Positions 17,241 through 25,926 are shown, counted from the stretch's first letter. The stretch is 64,000 bases of DNA from Bacteroidales bacterium (GCA_024693285.1 JAILLE010000012.1:1-64000), one strand, 5' to 3'. Notes: generated by a model not told the origin, from the sequence alone. Numbers and translations: made by a program.

Positions 17241-18569
17241 TAACGCTTTGATGGCGGTATCAACTTTGTCAAACCCGAAACCTGAAATGAGTTTTTCCAT
17301 CCGGGCGGCAATCTTATCATTGCAAAGGTTACCTATAGAACCTTCGTGAGTATGGGACAGTTTCCCTGAATATTCAAACGAGCCATCAGCCACTGACGCA
17401 GCCACCTTACGGTAGGCGTCACGGAACGGAACTCCCTCAGACACAAGATCATTGACCTTTTCTACCGTGAACGCCAAGGAGTATTTCGGATCAGACATCA
17501 CATCCTTCCGGACCTCCATACCCTGTATCGCGTATTCCACTATGTCAAGGCAATCATCCATCTCGTCGAATATCGGGAAAAATACTTCCTTCAGAATCTG
17601 CATATCCCTGAAATAGCCAGAAGGAAGATTTCCCGTAATCATCCTGATAGTCACCGGAGCGCCCTGGATCTTGTTGCAATGAGCGCGGACAAGTTCGAAC
17701 ACATCCGGGTTCTTCTTATGAGGCATAATACTTGAGCCTGTGGTAAGCGCGTCGGGAAGTTTGATGAAACCGAAATTCTGGCTGGAGTACAAGCAACCGT
17801 CAAACGCGAGCCGGCCAACTGTCTCCGCGACAGAAGAATACGCGAAAGCGACCGCCCGTTCCATCTTTCCCCTCGTCATCTGGGCATAAATCGAGTTGTA
17901 ATCCAGATCATCGAATCCCAGCAGCTTGGTGGTCATAGTCCTGTCCAAAGGAGCCGAGGAACCATAACCCGCGGCTGATCCAAGCGGGTTGCGGTTGACT
18001 ATGTCCCACGCGGCCTTCAACATGGTCATGTCTCCGGTAAGGCTTTCGGCATAAGCCCCGAACCAAAGGCCAAAGGAGGAAGGCATGGCCACCTGAAGAT
18101 GGGTATACCCTGGAATCAACACATCCTTATATTTCTCGCTGGCCTCTTGGAGGGTCTTGAACAGGCTTTCCACCTTAAGGACAGTTTTCTCGATTCTCGC
18201 CCGGGTGAAAAGTTTCAAATCCACCAGCACCTGGTCATTGCGGGAACGACCGGTATGGACTTTCTTACCAATGTCCCCGAGAGCCCTGGTCAGCAGTAGC
18301 TCAACTTGGGAATGGACATCCTCAACATCCGGCTCAATCTCGAATTTACCTTCAGAAGCTAATGAATATAAAGACCTTAGCTCTAGAAGCAAACGATCCA
18401 AATCCGCCTTTGAGAGCAGTCCGACACTCTCTAGCATCGTGATGTGTGCCATTGTGCCCAGAATGTCAAATGGAGCCAGTTCAAGATCCAGCTCACGGTC
18501 ATGGCCGACAGTGAACGCGTCAATACGGGCATCCTCGTCGTAGCCTTTATCCCATAATTTATTCGCCAT
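17229..18569 (-). CDS. argH: Argininosuccinate lyase
   Basis: A 446-residue cytoplasmic enzyme that splits argininosuccinate into arginine and fumarate, the last step of arginine synthesis. The fumarase/aspartase-superfamily signature GSSIMPHKKNPD is present with the catalytic serine loop, as are TGRSRNDQV and GYTHLQVAMPSSFG. The start MANKLWDKGY is normal for the Bacteroidota form. It is the last gene of the arginine operon, one base after the argE stop. The final residues (LLSF) and stop codon are encoded by a repeat-like sequence, and a strong terminator follows. Confidence 0.97.
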   Translation of the reverse strand: MANKLWDKGYDEDARIDAFTVGHDRELDLELAPFDILGTMAHITMLESVGLLSKADLDRLLLELRSLYSLASEGKFEIEPDVEDVHSQVELLLTRALGDIGKKVHTGRSRNDQVLVDLKLFTRARIEKTVLKVESLFKTLQEASEKYKDVLIPGYTHLQVAMPSSFGLWFGAYAESLTGDMTMLKAAWDIVNRNPLGSAAGYGSSAPLDRTMTTKLLGFDDLDYNSIYAQMTRGKMERAVAFAYSSVAETVGRLAFDGCLYSSQNFGFIKLPDALTTGSSIMPHKKNPDVFELVRAHCNKIQGAPVTIRMITGNLPSGYFRDMQILKEVFFPIFDEMDDCLDIVEYAIQGMEVRKDVMSDPKYSLAFTVEKVNDLVSEGVPFRDAYRKVAASVADGSFEYSGKLSHTHEGSIGNLCNDKIAARMEKLISGFGFDKVDTAIKALLSF

Positions 18570-18570
18570 A

Positions 18571-19620
18571 TCAAATATTCATTTCATCGAGAAGAGCCAC
18601 ATAAGTCGCCACTCCGCGGGAGATCTCATCCAAGGTTATATACTCATCAGGTCCATGGGAACGGGAAGAATCCCCGGGACCTATTTTCAGGGTCGGGAAA
18701 GAGCAAAGTGCCTGGTTGCTTGTGGTAGGTGACCCGAAAGGCTGCAGGCCGAGAGAGAGACCGCGCTGGACAATCGGATGGCTCATAGGAAGATGCGAGC
18801 TTCCGATCCTGGTCGAGCGTTCCTTCACCTCACAAGAGACTGCCTCTTTGATCAAAGAGAGCAATTCAGGGTTGGAATACATCCCGTTAGGGCGCACATC
18901 CACGACAAACCTGCACTCGTCCGGAACTACATTGTGCTGAGTCCCGGCGGCGATCATAGTCACACTCATCTTGACCGGCCCCAGATAATCAGAGACCTTA
19001 GGAAACTGATAAGTCCGGAACCATTCTATGTCCTTAAGAGCCTCATAAATAGCGTTCACTCCTTCATTCCTGGCCGCATGGCCGCTCTTTCCCCTTGCCA
19101 CACAGTCCAGCACCATGAGTCCCTTCTCCGCGACAGCCATATCCATCCCTGTGGGCTCCCCTATCACTCCAAAGTCAATCTTACCGGCTTCGGAAAGGAA
19201 AAGATCGAAGCCTCCCTTTCCGCAGACCTCCTCCTCCGCCGTGGCGGCATACACCAGCCGATATGGCTGAGGTTTGGAGGAAAGGATTGAATATGCTTCC
19301 AGAAGCGCCACAAGGGATCCACCATCATCATTGCTACCCAAACCGTAAAGCCTCCCATTGACCACTTCGGGAGAAAACGGATCACGGGTATAGCCATGGT
19401 TGGGCTTGACAGTGTCTAAGTGAGAATTAAGAAGCAACGTGGGCTTGTCACAAGGGGGCTCAGACTCCATCCATAGGTTGTTCCCGATCCTTCTGACATC
19501 TTGGAACCCATTGTCGGTCAACCATTTTTGAAGATAATCACAAGCGGCTCCTTCCTCCCTGCTGATAGAAGGAATGCGAATTAATCCGGAAAGAAGCCCA
19601 ATAGTGTCCATCTTAATCAT
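18571..19620 (-). CDS. argE: M20-family N-acylornithine/N-acylcitrulline deacylase (ArgE-type)
   Basis: A 349-residue zinc metallohydrolase of the M20 family. Metal and catalytic motifs are visible: LLNSHLDTVKP (His and Asp ligands with the catalytic Asp), GSNDDGGS, EEEVCGKGG (general base Glu-Glu) and GEPTG. In Bacteroidota with N-succinylated intermediates, this enzyme is expected to remove the acyl group from N-succinylcitrulline (inference from the linked argF'). The start overlaps the end of argB by 8 bp; ATG at 19620 (MIKMDTIG) or at 19611 (MDTIG) are both possible. It lies between argB and argH in the arginine operon. Confidence 0.88.
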   Translation of the reverse strand: MIKMDTIGLLSGLIRIPSISREEGAACDYLQKWLTDNGFQDVRRIGNNLWMESEPPCDKPTLLLNSHLDTVKPNHGYTRDPFSPEVVNGRLYGLGSNDDGGSLVALLEAYSILSSKPQPYRLVYAATAEEEVCGKGGFDLFLSEAGKIDFGVIGEPTGMDMAVAEKGLMVLDCVARGKSGHAARNEGVNAIYEALKDIEWFRTYQFPKVSDYLGPVKMSVTMIAAGTQHNVVPDECRFVVDVRPNGMYSNPELLSLIKEAVSCEVKERSTRIGSSHLPMSHPIVQRGLSLGLQPFGSPTTSNQALCSFPTLKIGPGDSSRSHGPDEYITLDEISRGVATYVALLDEMNI

Positions 19621-20401
19621 CAGTTTCAGGGTCCATGAGGATGGTTGTTCCTCCGGACAGGTTAGTAGGAGAGGTTATGACCACCTTGGCGACACCGGAA
19701 TTAATAGCCTCAAAAGCGTTTTGGAGCTTAGGAATCATTCCTGCCGAGATAGTCCCGTCCGCTACCATCGGGTCGAAATCAGCCTTGGCGATGGTTTTTA
19801 TAAGGCTTGTAGGATCCTCTACATTTTTAAGCACTCCCGGAATAGAAGAACAGAAAGTCAGGGTGACCGAATATTTCTCAGCCAGAGCGACAGCCACAGA
19901 AGAGGCTATGGTGTCAGCATTGGTGTTGAGCATAGTCCCTTCCTTGTCATGGGTCAGCGGAGCGAGAACCGGCACGGCTCCCGCATCAAGAAGAGATGTC
20001 AAAGCCTTGACATTCACGTATTTCACATCACCCACAAACCCGAAATTGACAAGTTCCACCGGCCGTTTGACACTCATTATGACATTCATGTCAGCGCCTG
20101 TCAAGCCAAGGGCGTTGACTCCTAGCGCCTGAAGCCTGGCGACCAGGTTCTTGTTGACAAGTCCGCCATAAACCATGGTGACCACCTTAAGCATCTCAGC
20201 GCTCGTGATCCTGCGCCCGTCTATCATCTGGGTCTCCACCCCTAGCTTATCAGCCATCTCCGTGGCGATTTTTCCGCCACCATGGACAAGGATCTTTTTC
20301 CCTCTCAAGCTGGAGAACGACATGAGAAGTCCGGCCAGGGAATTCTCGTCCTCCACTACTGCCCCGCCGACCTTGATTATATTCAATTGCTCCTTTATCA
20401 T
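19613..20401 (-). CDS. argB: N-acylglutamate kinase (acetylglutamate kinase family)
   Basis: A 262-residue amino-acid kinase that phosphorylates N-acyl-glutamate, the second step of arginine synthesis. Motifs seen are IIKVGGAVVED (N-terminal phosphate loop), VHGGGKIATEM, LTGADMN, NTNADTIASSVA and ISAGMIPKLQNA. In this organism the acyl group is probably succinyl because the operon carries an N-succinylornithine-type transcarbamylase. The start overlaps the argF' stop (ATGA), and its stop overlaps argE. Confidence 0.95.
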   Translation of the reverse strand: MIKEQLNIIKVGGAVVEDENSLAGLLMSFSSLRGKKILVHGGGKIATEMADKLGVETQMIDGRRITSAEMLKVVTMVYGGLVNKNLVARLQALGVNALGLTGADMNVIMSVKRPVELVNFGFVGDVKYVNVKALTSLLDAGAVPVLAPLTHDKEGTMLNTNADTIASSVAVALAEKYSVTLTFCSSIPGVLKNVEDPTSLIKTIAKADFDPMVADGTISAGMIPKLQNAFEAINSGVAKVVITSPTNLSGGTTILMDPETDD

Positions 20402-21363
20402 AGCATGTCCTCCAGCATCCTTTTCATCACGACTTGGGCTGAGACCACCCTATTGGCGGCCTCGGGAATAACAATGCTCCGAGGCGAATCTATCACCTCA
20501 TCGGAGACAATCATATTGCGCCTGACAGGCAGGCAGTGCATGAAATACGCGTCATTCGTCACGGCCATATGGCGAGCGTCCACCACCCAATCCATGTCCT
20601 TGCTAAGAATATTGCCATAATCATCGGGATTGGTGACTCCAGGGCAGCTCCAGTTCTTCGCGTAGACGAAATCCGCTCCCTCAAGGGCTTTCATCTGATC
20701 GTACTCGACTTTGGCGTCTCCGACAAAACGAGGATCCAGCTCATATCCTTCCGGATGGGTTACCACAAAGTCCACATCGGCCGCGTTCATCCATTCAGCG
20801 AACGAATTCGGGACAGCCTGCGGAAGGGCTCTGGGATGTGGTGCCCAGGTCATCACCACCTTAGGACGCTTCTTGGTCTTATATTCCTCGATCGTGATCA
20901 GGTCAGCGAAGGCCTGGCACGGATGGACAGTTGCGGACTCAAGGGAAATAACAGGTTTCCCGGAATATTCAATAAACTGGTTCAGAATCGTTTCCGCATA
21001 GTCAAAACCTCTATCTTGGAGGCCGGCGAAAGATCGTACGCCGATGATGTCGCAATAGCTCCCGATTACGGGGATGGCTTCCCGCAGGTGCTCACTCTTG
21101 TCGCCATCCATCACCACTCCAAGCTGGGTCTCGAGTTTCCAGCTGTCCGCGCCGACATTCAGGACAATAGGGTTCATGCCCAGATTGAGCGCGGCTTTCT
21201 GGCTGCTGAGGCGAGTCCTTAAGCTGCTATTGAAGAATATCAGGATTATGGTCTTGTCTTGTCCAAGGTTTTTCCAAGCCAAAGGTGTGGCTTTGACTTG
21301 CTTGGCTTCCTCAAGGGCTTTGGAGAGGTCGCCTATATCGTTGACGTGGAAAAAAGATTTCAT
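20398..21363 (-). CDS. argF': N-succinylornithine carbamoyltransferase (ArgF')
   Basis: A 321-residue transcarbamylase closely resembling the characterised Bacteroides fragilis N-succinyl-L-ornithine transcarbamylase: FFNSSLRTRLSSQKAALNLGMN (split over the carbamoyl-phosphate motif STRT equivalent SLRT), ITIEEYK, TWAPHPRALPQAVPNSFAEWM and FMHCLPVRRNM. It makes N-succinylcitrulline rather than citrulline. The residue known to decide acyl specificity (Pro90 in B. fragilis, Glu92 in the Xanthomonas acetyl enzyme) is Ser90 here, in the MDGDKSEHL segment. Start and stop overlap argD and argB by four bases each. Confidence 0.93.
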   Translation of the reverse strand: MKSFFHVNDIGDLSKALEEAKQVKATPLAWKNLGQDKTIILIFFNSSLRTRLSSQKAALNLGMNPIVLNVGADSWKLETQLGVVMDGDKSEHLREAIPVIGSYCDIIGVRSFAGLQDRGFDYAETILNQFIEYSGKPVISLESATVHPCQAFADLITIEEYKTKKRPKVVMTWAPHPRALPQAVPNSFAEWMNAADVDFVVTHPEGYELDPRFVGDAKVEYDQMKALEGADFVYAKNWSCPGVTNPDDYGNILSKDMDWVVDARHMAVTNDAYFMHCLPVRRNMIVSDEVIDSPRSIVIPEAANRVVSAQVVMKRMLEDML

Positions 21364-22601
21364 AACACTTCCTCCAATGCTTTTATGAATATGTCGACGT
21401 CGTCTTTTGACAACACGAGCGGAGCGAGAAGGCGTATCATGTTCTTGCCGGAGACTCCAGTGAATATGTGCTTGTCAAACAACAACTTCCGCCTGATTTC
21501 CGCAATCGGTCCATCGAACTCGACCCCAATCATCAAGCCCCGGCCACGCACCTCTTTTATTCTGTTGGCGTCAGGCTCTGGCGGTCCAGACTCCTCGCTT
21601 CGCTCGGCCCCTCCCATCGCAAGCGATGGGCCCCTCCCTCTTACGAGCCGAGGGTGGCTACGGTCTGGACTTGCCAGACCTGACGCCAACAGTAGCAGAC
21701 CGGATTTGAGGTATTCGCCAACTTCAAGGGCGTTCTGGACAAGATTCTCCTCCTTGATGATGTCGGCGACAGCGATAGCGGCTGCCATAGCCAAGTGGTT
21801 GCCGCCGAACGTGGTGCCAAGCATTCCCTTGACAGGCTCGAACTCCGGCGAGATCAATACGCCGCCAATCGGGAACCCGCCGGCCATGCCCTTCGCCATA
21901 GTGATCACATCCGGCTTTATCCCGGCCCATTGGTGGGCGAAAAACTTACCGGAGCGGCCATATCCGCTCTGGACCTCATCCAGTATAAGGACAACGCCCG
22001 CGGCTTTTGTCGCTTGACGTAGATCCCTCATAAAATCGTCATCCGGGATAATAATACCTCCAACGCCCTGGATACCCTCGATAATGACTCCCGCCACATC
22101 ACCTTTCGCAAGTTCCGTCTTGACGGCTTCTATGTCGTTCATCGGCACGAATACCACATTATGGCAGGAATTGAAAGGCGAGCGGATTTTTGGATTATCA
22201 GTGACAGCGACAGCTCCGGAAGTCCTTCCATGGAAGGCGCCTTTAAAAGCGATCACCTTGTCTTTGCCAGTGTGGAAAGAGGCCAATTTCAAAGCGTTCT
22301 CATTCGCCTCAGCACCTGAGTTGCAAAGGAATAAGGAATACTCCTGAAGGCCGGACAACTCCCCTATCTTCTCAGCCAGTTCTTCCTGAAGGGGGTTACG
22401 GACACTGTTGGAATAGAAACCAATCTTACCAAGCTGGTCAATCACGGCGGACACATATTTCGGATGACAATGCCCGACAGATATAACGGCATGGCCACCA
22501 TAAAGGTCGAGATACTCAGTACCTTGGTCATCCCATACCCGGGTTCCTTTCGCCCGGACCGGTGTCACATCGAATAAACTGTATACGTCAAAAAGTTTCA
22601 T
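21360..22601 (-). CDS. argD: N-acylornithine aminotransferase with in-frame palindromic insert
   Basis: A 413-residue class III PLP aminotransferase converting N-acylglutamate semialdehyde to N-acylornithine. Visible motifs are NSGAEANENALKLA, FKGAFHGRTSGA, LILDEVQSGYGRSG and the Schiff-base lysine Lys237 in ITMAKGMAGGFPIG, then TTFGGNHLA and KEVRGRGLMIGVEF. Between LKSGL and IKEVRGRG (about residues 305-347) there is a Pro/Gly/Ser-rich segment of roughly 40 residues absent from normal ArgD proteins, which are ~375 long. It is encoded by a 127-bp inverted-repeat element. All catalytic motifs are intact, so the enzyme may still work. Starts flush with the argC stop. Confidence 0.93.
   Translation of the reverse strand: MKLFDVYSLFDVTPVRAKGTRVWDDQGTEYLDLYGGHAVISVGHCHPKYVSAVIDQLGKIGFYSNSVRNPLQEELAEKIGELSGLQEYSLFLCNSGAEANENALKLASFHTGKDKVIAFKGAFHGRTSGAVAVTDNPKIRSPFNSCHNVVFVPMNDIEAVKTELAKGDVAGVIIEGIQGVGGIIIPDDDFMRDLRQATKAAGVVLILDEVQSGYGRSGKFFAHQWAGIKPDVITMAKGMAGGFPIGGVLISPEFEPVKGMLGTTFGGNHLAMAAAIAVADIIKEENLVQNALEVGEYLKSGLLLLASGLASPDRSHPRLVRGRGPSLAMGGAERSEESGPPEPDANRIKEVRGRGLMIGVEFDGPIAEIRRKLLFDKHIFTGVSGKNMIRLLAPLVLSKDDVDIFIKALEEVL
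21564..21690. repeat. 127-bp palindromic element inserted in frame in argD
   Basis: The ends are a perfect 12-bp inverted repeat, GTTGGCGTCAGG at 21564-21575 and its complement at 21679-21690. The symmetry continues inward imperfectly (TCTGGC..TCCAGAC on both sides), and a central 8-bp hairpin CCCATCGC/GCGATGGG sits at 21613-21630. The whole element is translated within ArgD without a stop. It shares GAGCGAAGCGA..GGAGTCTG with the repeat near 14330. Confidence 0.85.
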
Positions 22602-23579
22602 CTAGAATCTTGTTCCTTTAAGGTGGAGGCCTGTGTCCTCAGGAAGTCCGAAAACAAGATTCATGTTTTGGACAGCCTGACCGGAGGCACCTTTCACCAG
22701 ATTATCTATCACACTTATAATGTGGAGTTTCCTGCCATGTTTCCGCACATTCAAGACACATTTGTTTGTATTCACAACCATCTTGAGGTCCGGATTGGAA
22801 TCTATCACATGGACAAAAGGCTCGTTTTTGTAATAATCCTTGTAAACAGCGACGGCGGCCTCCTCGGACAAATCACAGTCGAAATAGACCGAGGCCAAGA
22901 TTCCCCTCGCGAAATCTCCTCTCACCGGGACGAAGTTGATGTCTCCCAAATAATGAGGAGCCAAAGTTTTGAAAGTCTCGTTGACCTCCCCGAGGTGTTG
23001 GTGGGTAAACGCCTTGTAAACAGACAAATTATCCGTCCTCCAGCTGAAATGGGTAGTCTCCGATGGAGCTTGTCCGGCTCCGGTCGATCCGGTTATGCCG
23101 GTCACGTGGATCTCCGGCAGCAAGTCCGCCTTTGCCATCGGGAGAATAGCAAGCTGAATGGCAGTGGCGAAGCAACCAGGATTAGCTATATGATTAGTCT
23201 TAACTATCTTATCCTTAAATGCTTCCGGAAGTCCATAGACGAAGTCGCCGGCATCCGCCGCAAGACGGAAATCGTTGCCAAGGTCGATGATGGCGCCTTT
23301 GTAACTATCCGGCAGTCCCTCGACAAACGGCTTCGCCTTTCCGTGCCCCGAGCAAAGGAACAGCACGTCACAGTCAAAATTACATTGGGAAGTGAACCTC
23401 AATTTAGTCTCACCCAGCAGGTCCGCATGGGCGGACCAGACCGGCTCACCCGCATGGCTGCCGCTTTGTGCGAAGACTATCTCCACACAAGGATGGTTCA
23501 CGAGGATCCTCAGAAGCTCACCGGCAGTGTAACCGGCGGCTCCGACGATCCCTACCTTTATCTTTTTATCAGCCATCAC
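22602..23579 (-). CDS. argC: N-acyl-gamma-glutamyl-phosphate reductase
   Basis: A 325-residue NADPH-dependent reductase that converts N-acylglutamyl phosphate to the semialdehyde. The Rossmann glycine motif is near the start (VGIVGAAGYTAGELLRIL), the catalytic cysteine is in NPGCFATAIQLA, and the GSTGAGQAPSETTHFSWR and HQHLGEV segments are family-typical. The start (MMADKKIKVG) overlaps the argG stop by four bases, and the stop abuts the argD ATG directly. Confidence 0.96.
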   Translation of the reverse strand: MMADKKIKVGIVGAAGYTAGELLRILVNHPCVEIVFAQSGSHAGEPVWSAHADLLGETKLRFTSQCNFDCDVLFLCSGHGKAKPFVEGLPDSYKGAIIDLGNDFRLAADAGDFVYGLPEAFKDKIVKTNHIANPGCFATAIQLAILPMAKADLLPEIHVTGITGSTGAGQAPSETTHFSWRTDNLSVYKAFTHQHLGEVNETFKTLAPHYLGDINFVPVRGDFARGILASVYFDCDLSEEAAVAVYKDYYKNEPFVHVIDSNPDLKMVVNTNKCVLNVRKHGRKLHIISVIDNLVKGASGQAVQNMNLVFGLPEDTGLHLKGTRF

Positions 23580-24796
23580 AACTCCTTCTCAAGTTTCTCG
23601 CTCTCGTCCTTATGGGCAGTGTAATAAACACGGAGAGGAGTGGAACTCACCTTGATGAATCCCTTGGCGTCCTCGCTGGTCCAACCCTTCTGCATCTCGC
23701 CATATTCACCGAACTTGGTCTTCACGAGGTCGCAAGGAGAGTCGACGCCGACAGTCGAGAACGACCAAGGACGGAGTTCCATGGTGACTTTGCCAGTCAC
23801 GTTTCTCTGGCTGCTCTCGAGCATCGCCTCGATGTCCCTCATCACAGGCTCAAGGTACTGGCTCTCATGGAGAAACATCCCATACCAATTGGCTACCTGG
23901 TCTTTCCAGTATTGCTGCCATTTGCTTAAAGTGAACTTCTCCAGGAACTTGTGGGCGGCCATGATCAGCATCGGAGCGGCGGCTTCAAAACCGACCCGGC
24001 CCTTGATACCGATGATGGTGTCTCCCACATGCATGTCACGGCCAATGCCGTAAGGAGCGGCGATAGACTCGACTTTCTGGATGGCGGCGACCTTGTCGGT
24101 GAACACTTCCCCATTGACGGAGACAATCTCTCCCTCCTCGAAACCAATCTCAATGACTTCGGAACCTTCTTTGGTAACCTGCTTCAAATAAGCGCTTTCC
24201 GGCAACCCCTGCTTTGAGTCAAGAATCTCTCCTCCACAAATGGAAGTTCCCCAGAGTCCCACGTTGTAGGAATATTTCAGTTTCTTGAAGTCCGCCTTGA
24301 AGCCATGCTCATTGAGGTAATCCACCTCAAACTGGCGGGTGAGCGCCATGTCGCGGGTCAGGGTGATGATCTCGATTCCTGGAGCCAGAACAAGGAATGT
24401 CATGTCAAACCGGACCTGGTCATTCCCCGCTCCAGTTGAGCCATGAGCGATCGCGTCAGCTCCTATTTCCTTGGCGTAACGGGCGATAGCCATCGCTTGG
24501 AATATACGCTCGGAAGAGACGGAGACCGGATAAGTTCCGTTTCTAAGGACGTTTCCGAAGATCATGTACTTCAAGCTCTTGTCGTAATATTCCTTCGTCA
24601 CGTCAAGAGTCACATACTTCTTCGCGCCCAGCTCATAAGCACGCTTCTCATTGTCCTTAAGCTGCTCAGCGCTGAAACCACCCGTGTCCGCACATGCGGC
24701 ATATACCTCATAACCCAATTCCTTCGTCAGGTACATGACCGTGAACGAAGTGTCAAGCCCTCCACTATAGGCGACCACAACTTTCTTCTTATCCAT
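23576..24796 (-). CDS. argG: Argininosuccinate synthase
   Basis: A 406-residue ATP-dependent enzyme condensing citrulline with aspartate. The PP-loop ATPase motif AYSGGLDTS lies right after the start (MDKKKVVVAYSGGLDTSF), which fixes the ATG at 24796. HGSTGAGNDQVRFD and the later GIGRDMHVGDTIIGIKGR region are also typical. It lies four bases downstream of the GNAT gene and overlaps argC by four bases. In a succinylated pathway, free citrulline must come from the argF' and argE products. Confidence 0.96.
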   Translation of the reverse strand: MDKKKVVVAYSGGLDTSFTVMYLTKELGYEVYAACADTGGFSAEQLKDNEKRAYELGAKKYVTLDVTKEYYDKSLKYMIFGNVLRNGTYPVSVSSERIFQAMAIARYAKEIGADAIAHGSTGAGNDQVRFDMTFLVLAPGIEIITLTRDMALTRQFEVDYLNEHGFKADFKKLKYSYNVGLWGTSICGGEILDSKQGLPESAYLKQVTKEGSEVIEIGFEEGEIVSVNGEVFTDKVAAIQKVESIAAPYGIGRDMHVGDTIIGIKGRVGFEAAAPMLIMAAHKFLEKFTLSKWQQYWKDQVANWYGMFLHESQYLEPVMRDIEAMLESSQRNVTGKVTMELRPWSFSTVGVDSPCDLVKTKFGEYGEMQKGWTSEDAKGFIKVSSTPLRVYYTAHKDESEKLEKEL

Positions 24797-24800
24797 ATTA

Positions 24801-25415
24801 TTAATCGTTTGTATCTTCTTCTTTATCAAGCTCAGCGATTCTGTCCAGAACTTCCTGGGGAATCTTTGCCGGCAGGTGCTCCTCCGGGTCGAACAGCATT
24901 CCGGTGCAGATGCAGTACTTCCTGTCCGTCCTCTTGAGGATGTCCACATTGATGCATCCCTCGCATCCCTTCCAGAAAGACTCGTCGTTAGTCAATTCAG
25001 CGAAGGTCACAGGCTTGTAACCGAGCTTAGTATTCATCGCCATGACAGCGGCGCCGCTCGTGAGGCTGAATATCTTCGCGTTTGGCCAGCGTGTACGAGC
25101 CAGGGAGAATGTCAAATCCTTGATCTTCTTCGCGATACCCAGTCCCCTGTACTCAGGCCTGACGATAAGTCCGGAAGTCGTCACATAACGTTTGTGCTCC
25201 CAGGTCTCAATGTAGCTGAATCCGGCGAAATCATCACCATGAAGAGCTATTACAGCCTTGGCCTCCTCGATTTTCCGGGAAATATACTCAGGTTTCCTCC
25301 TGGCTATACCAGTGCCGCGAACCTGGGCGGCTTCCTCAATGGCTTTCAAGATCCTGTCCACATAAACCAGGTGCTTCTCCGAAGCCACCTCAATAGTTAT
25401 ATCATCTATTTTCAT
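24801..25415 (-). CDS. GNAT acyltransferase, probable N-acylglutamate synthase of the arginine operon
   Basis: A 204-residue GNAT-fold protein: the acyl-CoA binding loop is in LIVRPEYRGLGIAKKIKD, preceded by the AGFSYIETWEHKRYVTTSG strands. A C-terminal cysteine-rich part (GCEGCINVD and KYCICTGML) is not part of the basic fold and may bind metal. The position between argR and argG mirrors the Bacteroides thetaiotaomicron operon, where the equivalent GNAT (BT3761) was linked by mutant fitness data to arginine synthesis. No argA or argJ is in the operon, so this gene is the natural candidate for acylating glutamate, with succinyl-CoA as inferred donor. Confidence 0.72.
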   Translation of the reverse strand: MKIDDITIEVASEKHLVYVDRILKAIEEAAQVRGTGIARRKPEYISRKIEEAKAVIALHGDDFAGFSYIETWEHKRYVTTSGLIVRPEYRGLGIAKKIKDLTFSLARTRWPNAKIFSLTSGAAVMAMNTKLGYKPVTFAELTNDESFWKGCEGCINVDILKRTDRKYCICTGMLFDPEEHLPAKIPQEVLDRIAELDKEEDTND

Positions 25416-25433
25416 CTGATGATTGATTAATTA

Positions 25434-25910
25434 TCAGTTCAACCTTTTGTTCTCTAGTCCTGCGAAAAGCGTCCCTAAGGTTTTCGCCATGCTATCCCTG
25501 CTGACACCGTCCCGGATCACGAGCATTATCGTGTCATCACCAGCGATTGTTCCAGCTACTCCAGCGAGAGAACTCGCGTCAATAATCGCAGCCACCATAT
25601 TGGCATGACCTGGCATGGTCTTCAGGACAGCGAGCTGTCCGGCGAACTCGAGGCTGGTGATACTTACAGAGGAACCTATTGTCCCGAAGGGAATTACCCT
25701 TGACGAGGAAGCTCCCGGAAGGCTGTAAAAATAGCCTGTGCCATCGTGCAGCTTGGTTATTCCCAAATCGCGGATATCCCTTGACAAGGTTGCCTGAGCC
25801 ACTTCTATACCTCTGCTTTCAAGAAGAGCCGCGAGATCTTCCTGACTCGCGACCTTCCCGCTTCCGACCACTTCTTTGATGATCCTATGTCTCTCCTGCT
25901 TGCCTTTCAC
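25434..25910 (-). CDS. argR: Arginine repressor ArgR
   Basis: A 158-residue transcription factor with an N-terminal winged helix (GKQERHRIIKEVV and the recognition helix ATLSRDIRDLGITK) and a C-terminal arginine-binding oligomerisation domain (GTIAGDDTIMLVIRD). I chose the GTG at 25910. The frame stays open further upstream, but that stretch holds the promoter and two operator-like sites and encodes an AT-rich, unlike-ArgR extension, so it is probably untranslated. It heads the arginine operon, 18 bp before the GNAT gene, and is divergent from guaA. Autorepression is likely from the operators. Confidence 0.92.
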   Translation of the reverse strand: MKGKQERHRIIKEVVGSGKVASQEDLAALLESRGIEVAQATLSRDIRDLGITKLHDGTGYFYSLPGASSSRVIPFGTIGSSVSITSLEFAGQLAVLKTMPGHANMVAAIIDASSLAGVAGTIAGDDTIMLVIRDGVSRDSMAKTLGTLFAGLENKRLN

Positions 25911-25912
25911 TT

Positions 25913-25926
25913 TTAATAAATATTCA
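25913..25926 (-). promoter_or_regulatory. ARG-box-like operator, proximal
   Basis: Minus-strand TGAATATTTATTAA differs from the enterobacterial ARG-box core TGAATwwwwATTCA at one position. It lies between the -7 element and the argR GTG. The region is AT-rich, so chance similarity is possible. Confidence 0.45.

Noticed and set aside
21360..22601. argD as a pseudogene because of the insertion
   Set aside because: The element keeps the frame, no stop is introduced, all PLP and substrate motifs are present, and overlaps with neighbouring genes are intact.
22623..23624. Long open frame (333 codons) on the plus strand over argC
   Set aside because: It is antisense to a well-supported argC with all family motifs; its translation has no recognisable domain. 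Similar long antisense frames over typA (16394-17215) and argD (21259-22017) reflect high-GC codon structure.
23576..24949. Longer argG start upstream of 24796
   Set aside because: The extension overlaps the GNAT coding sequence and lacks homology; the PP-loop motif follows directly after the ATG at 24796.
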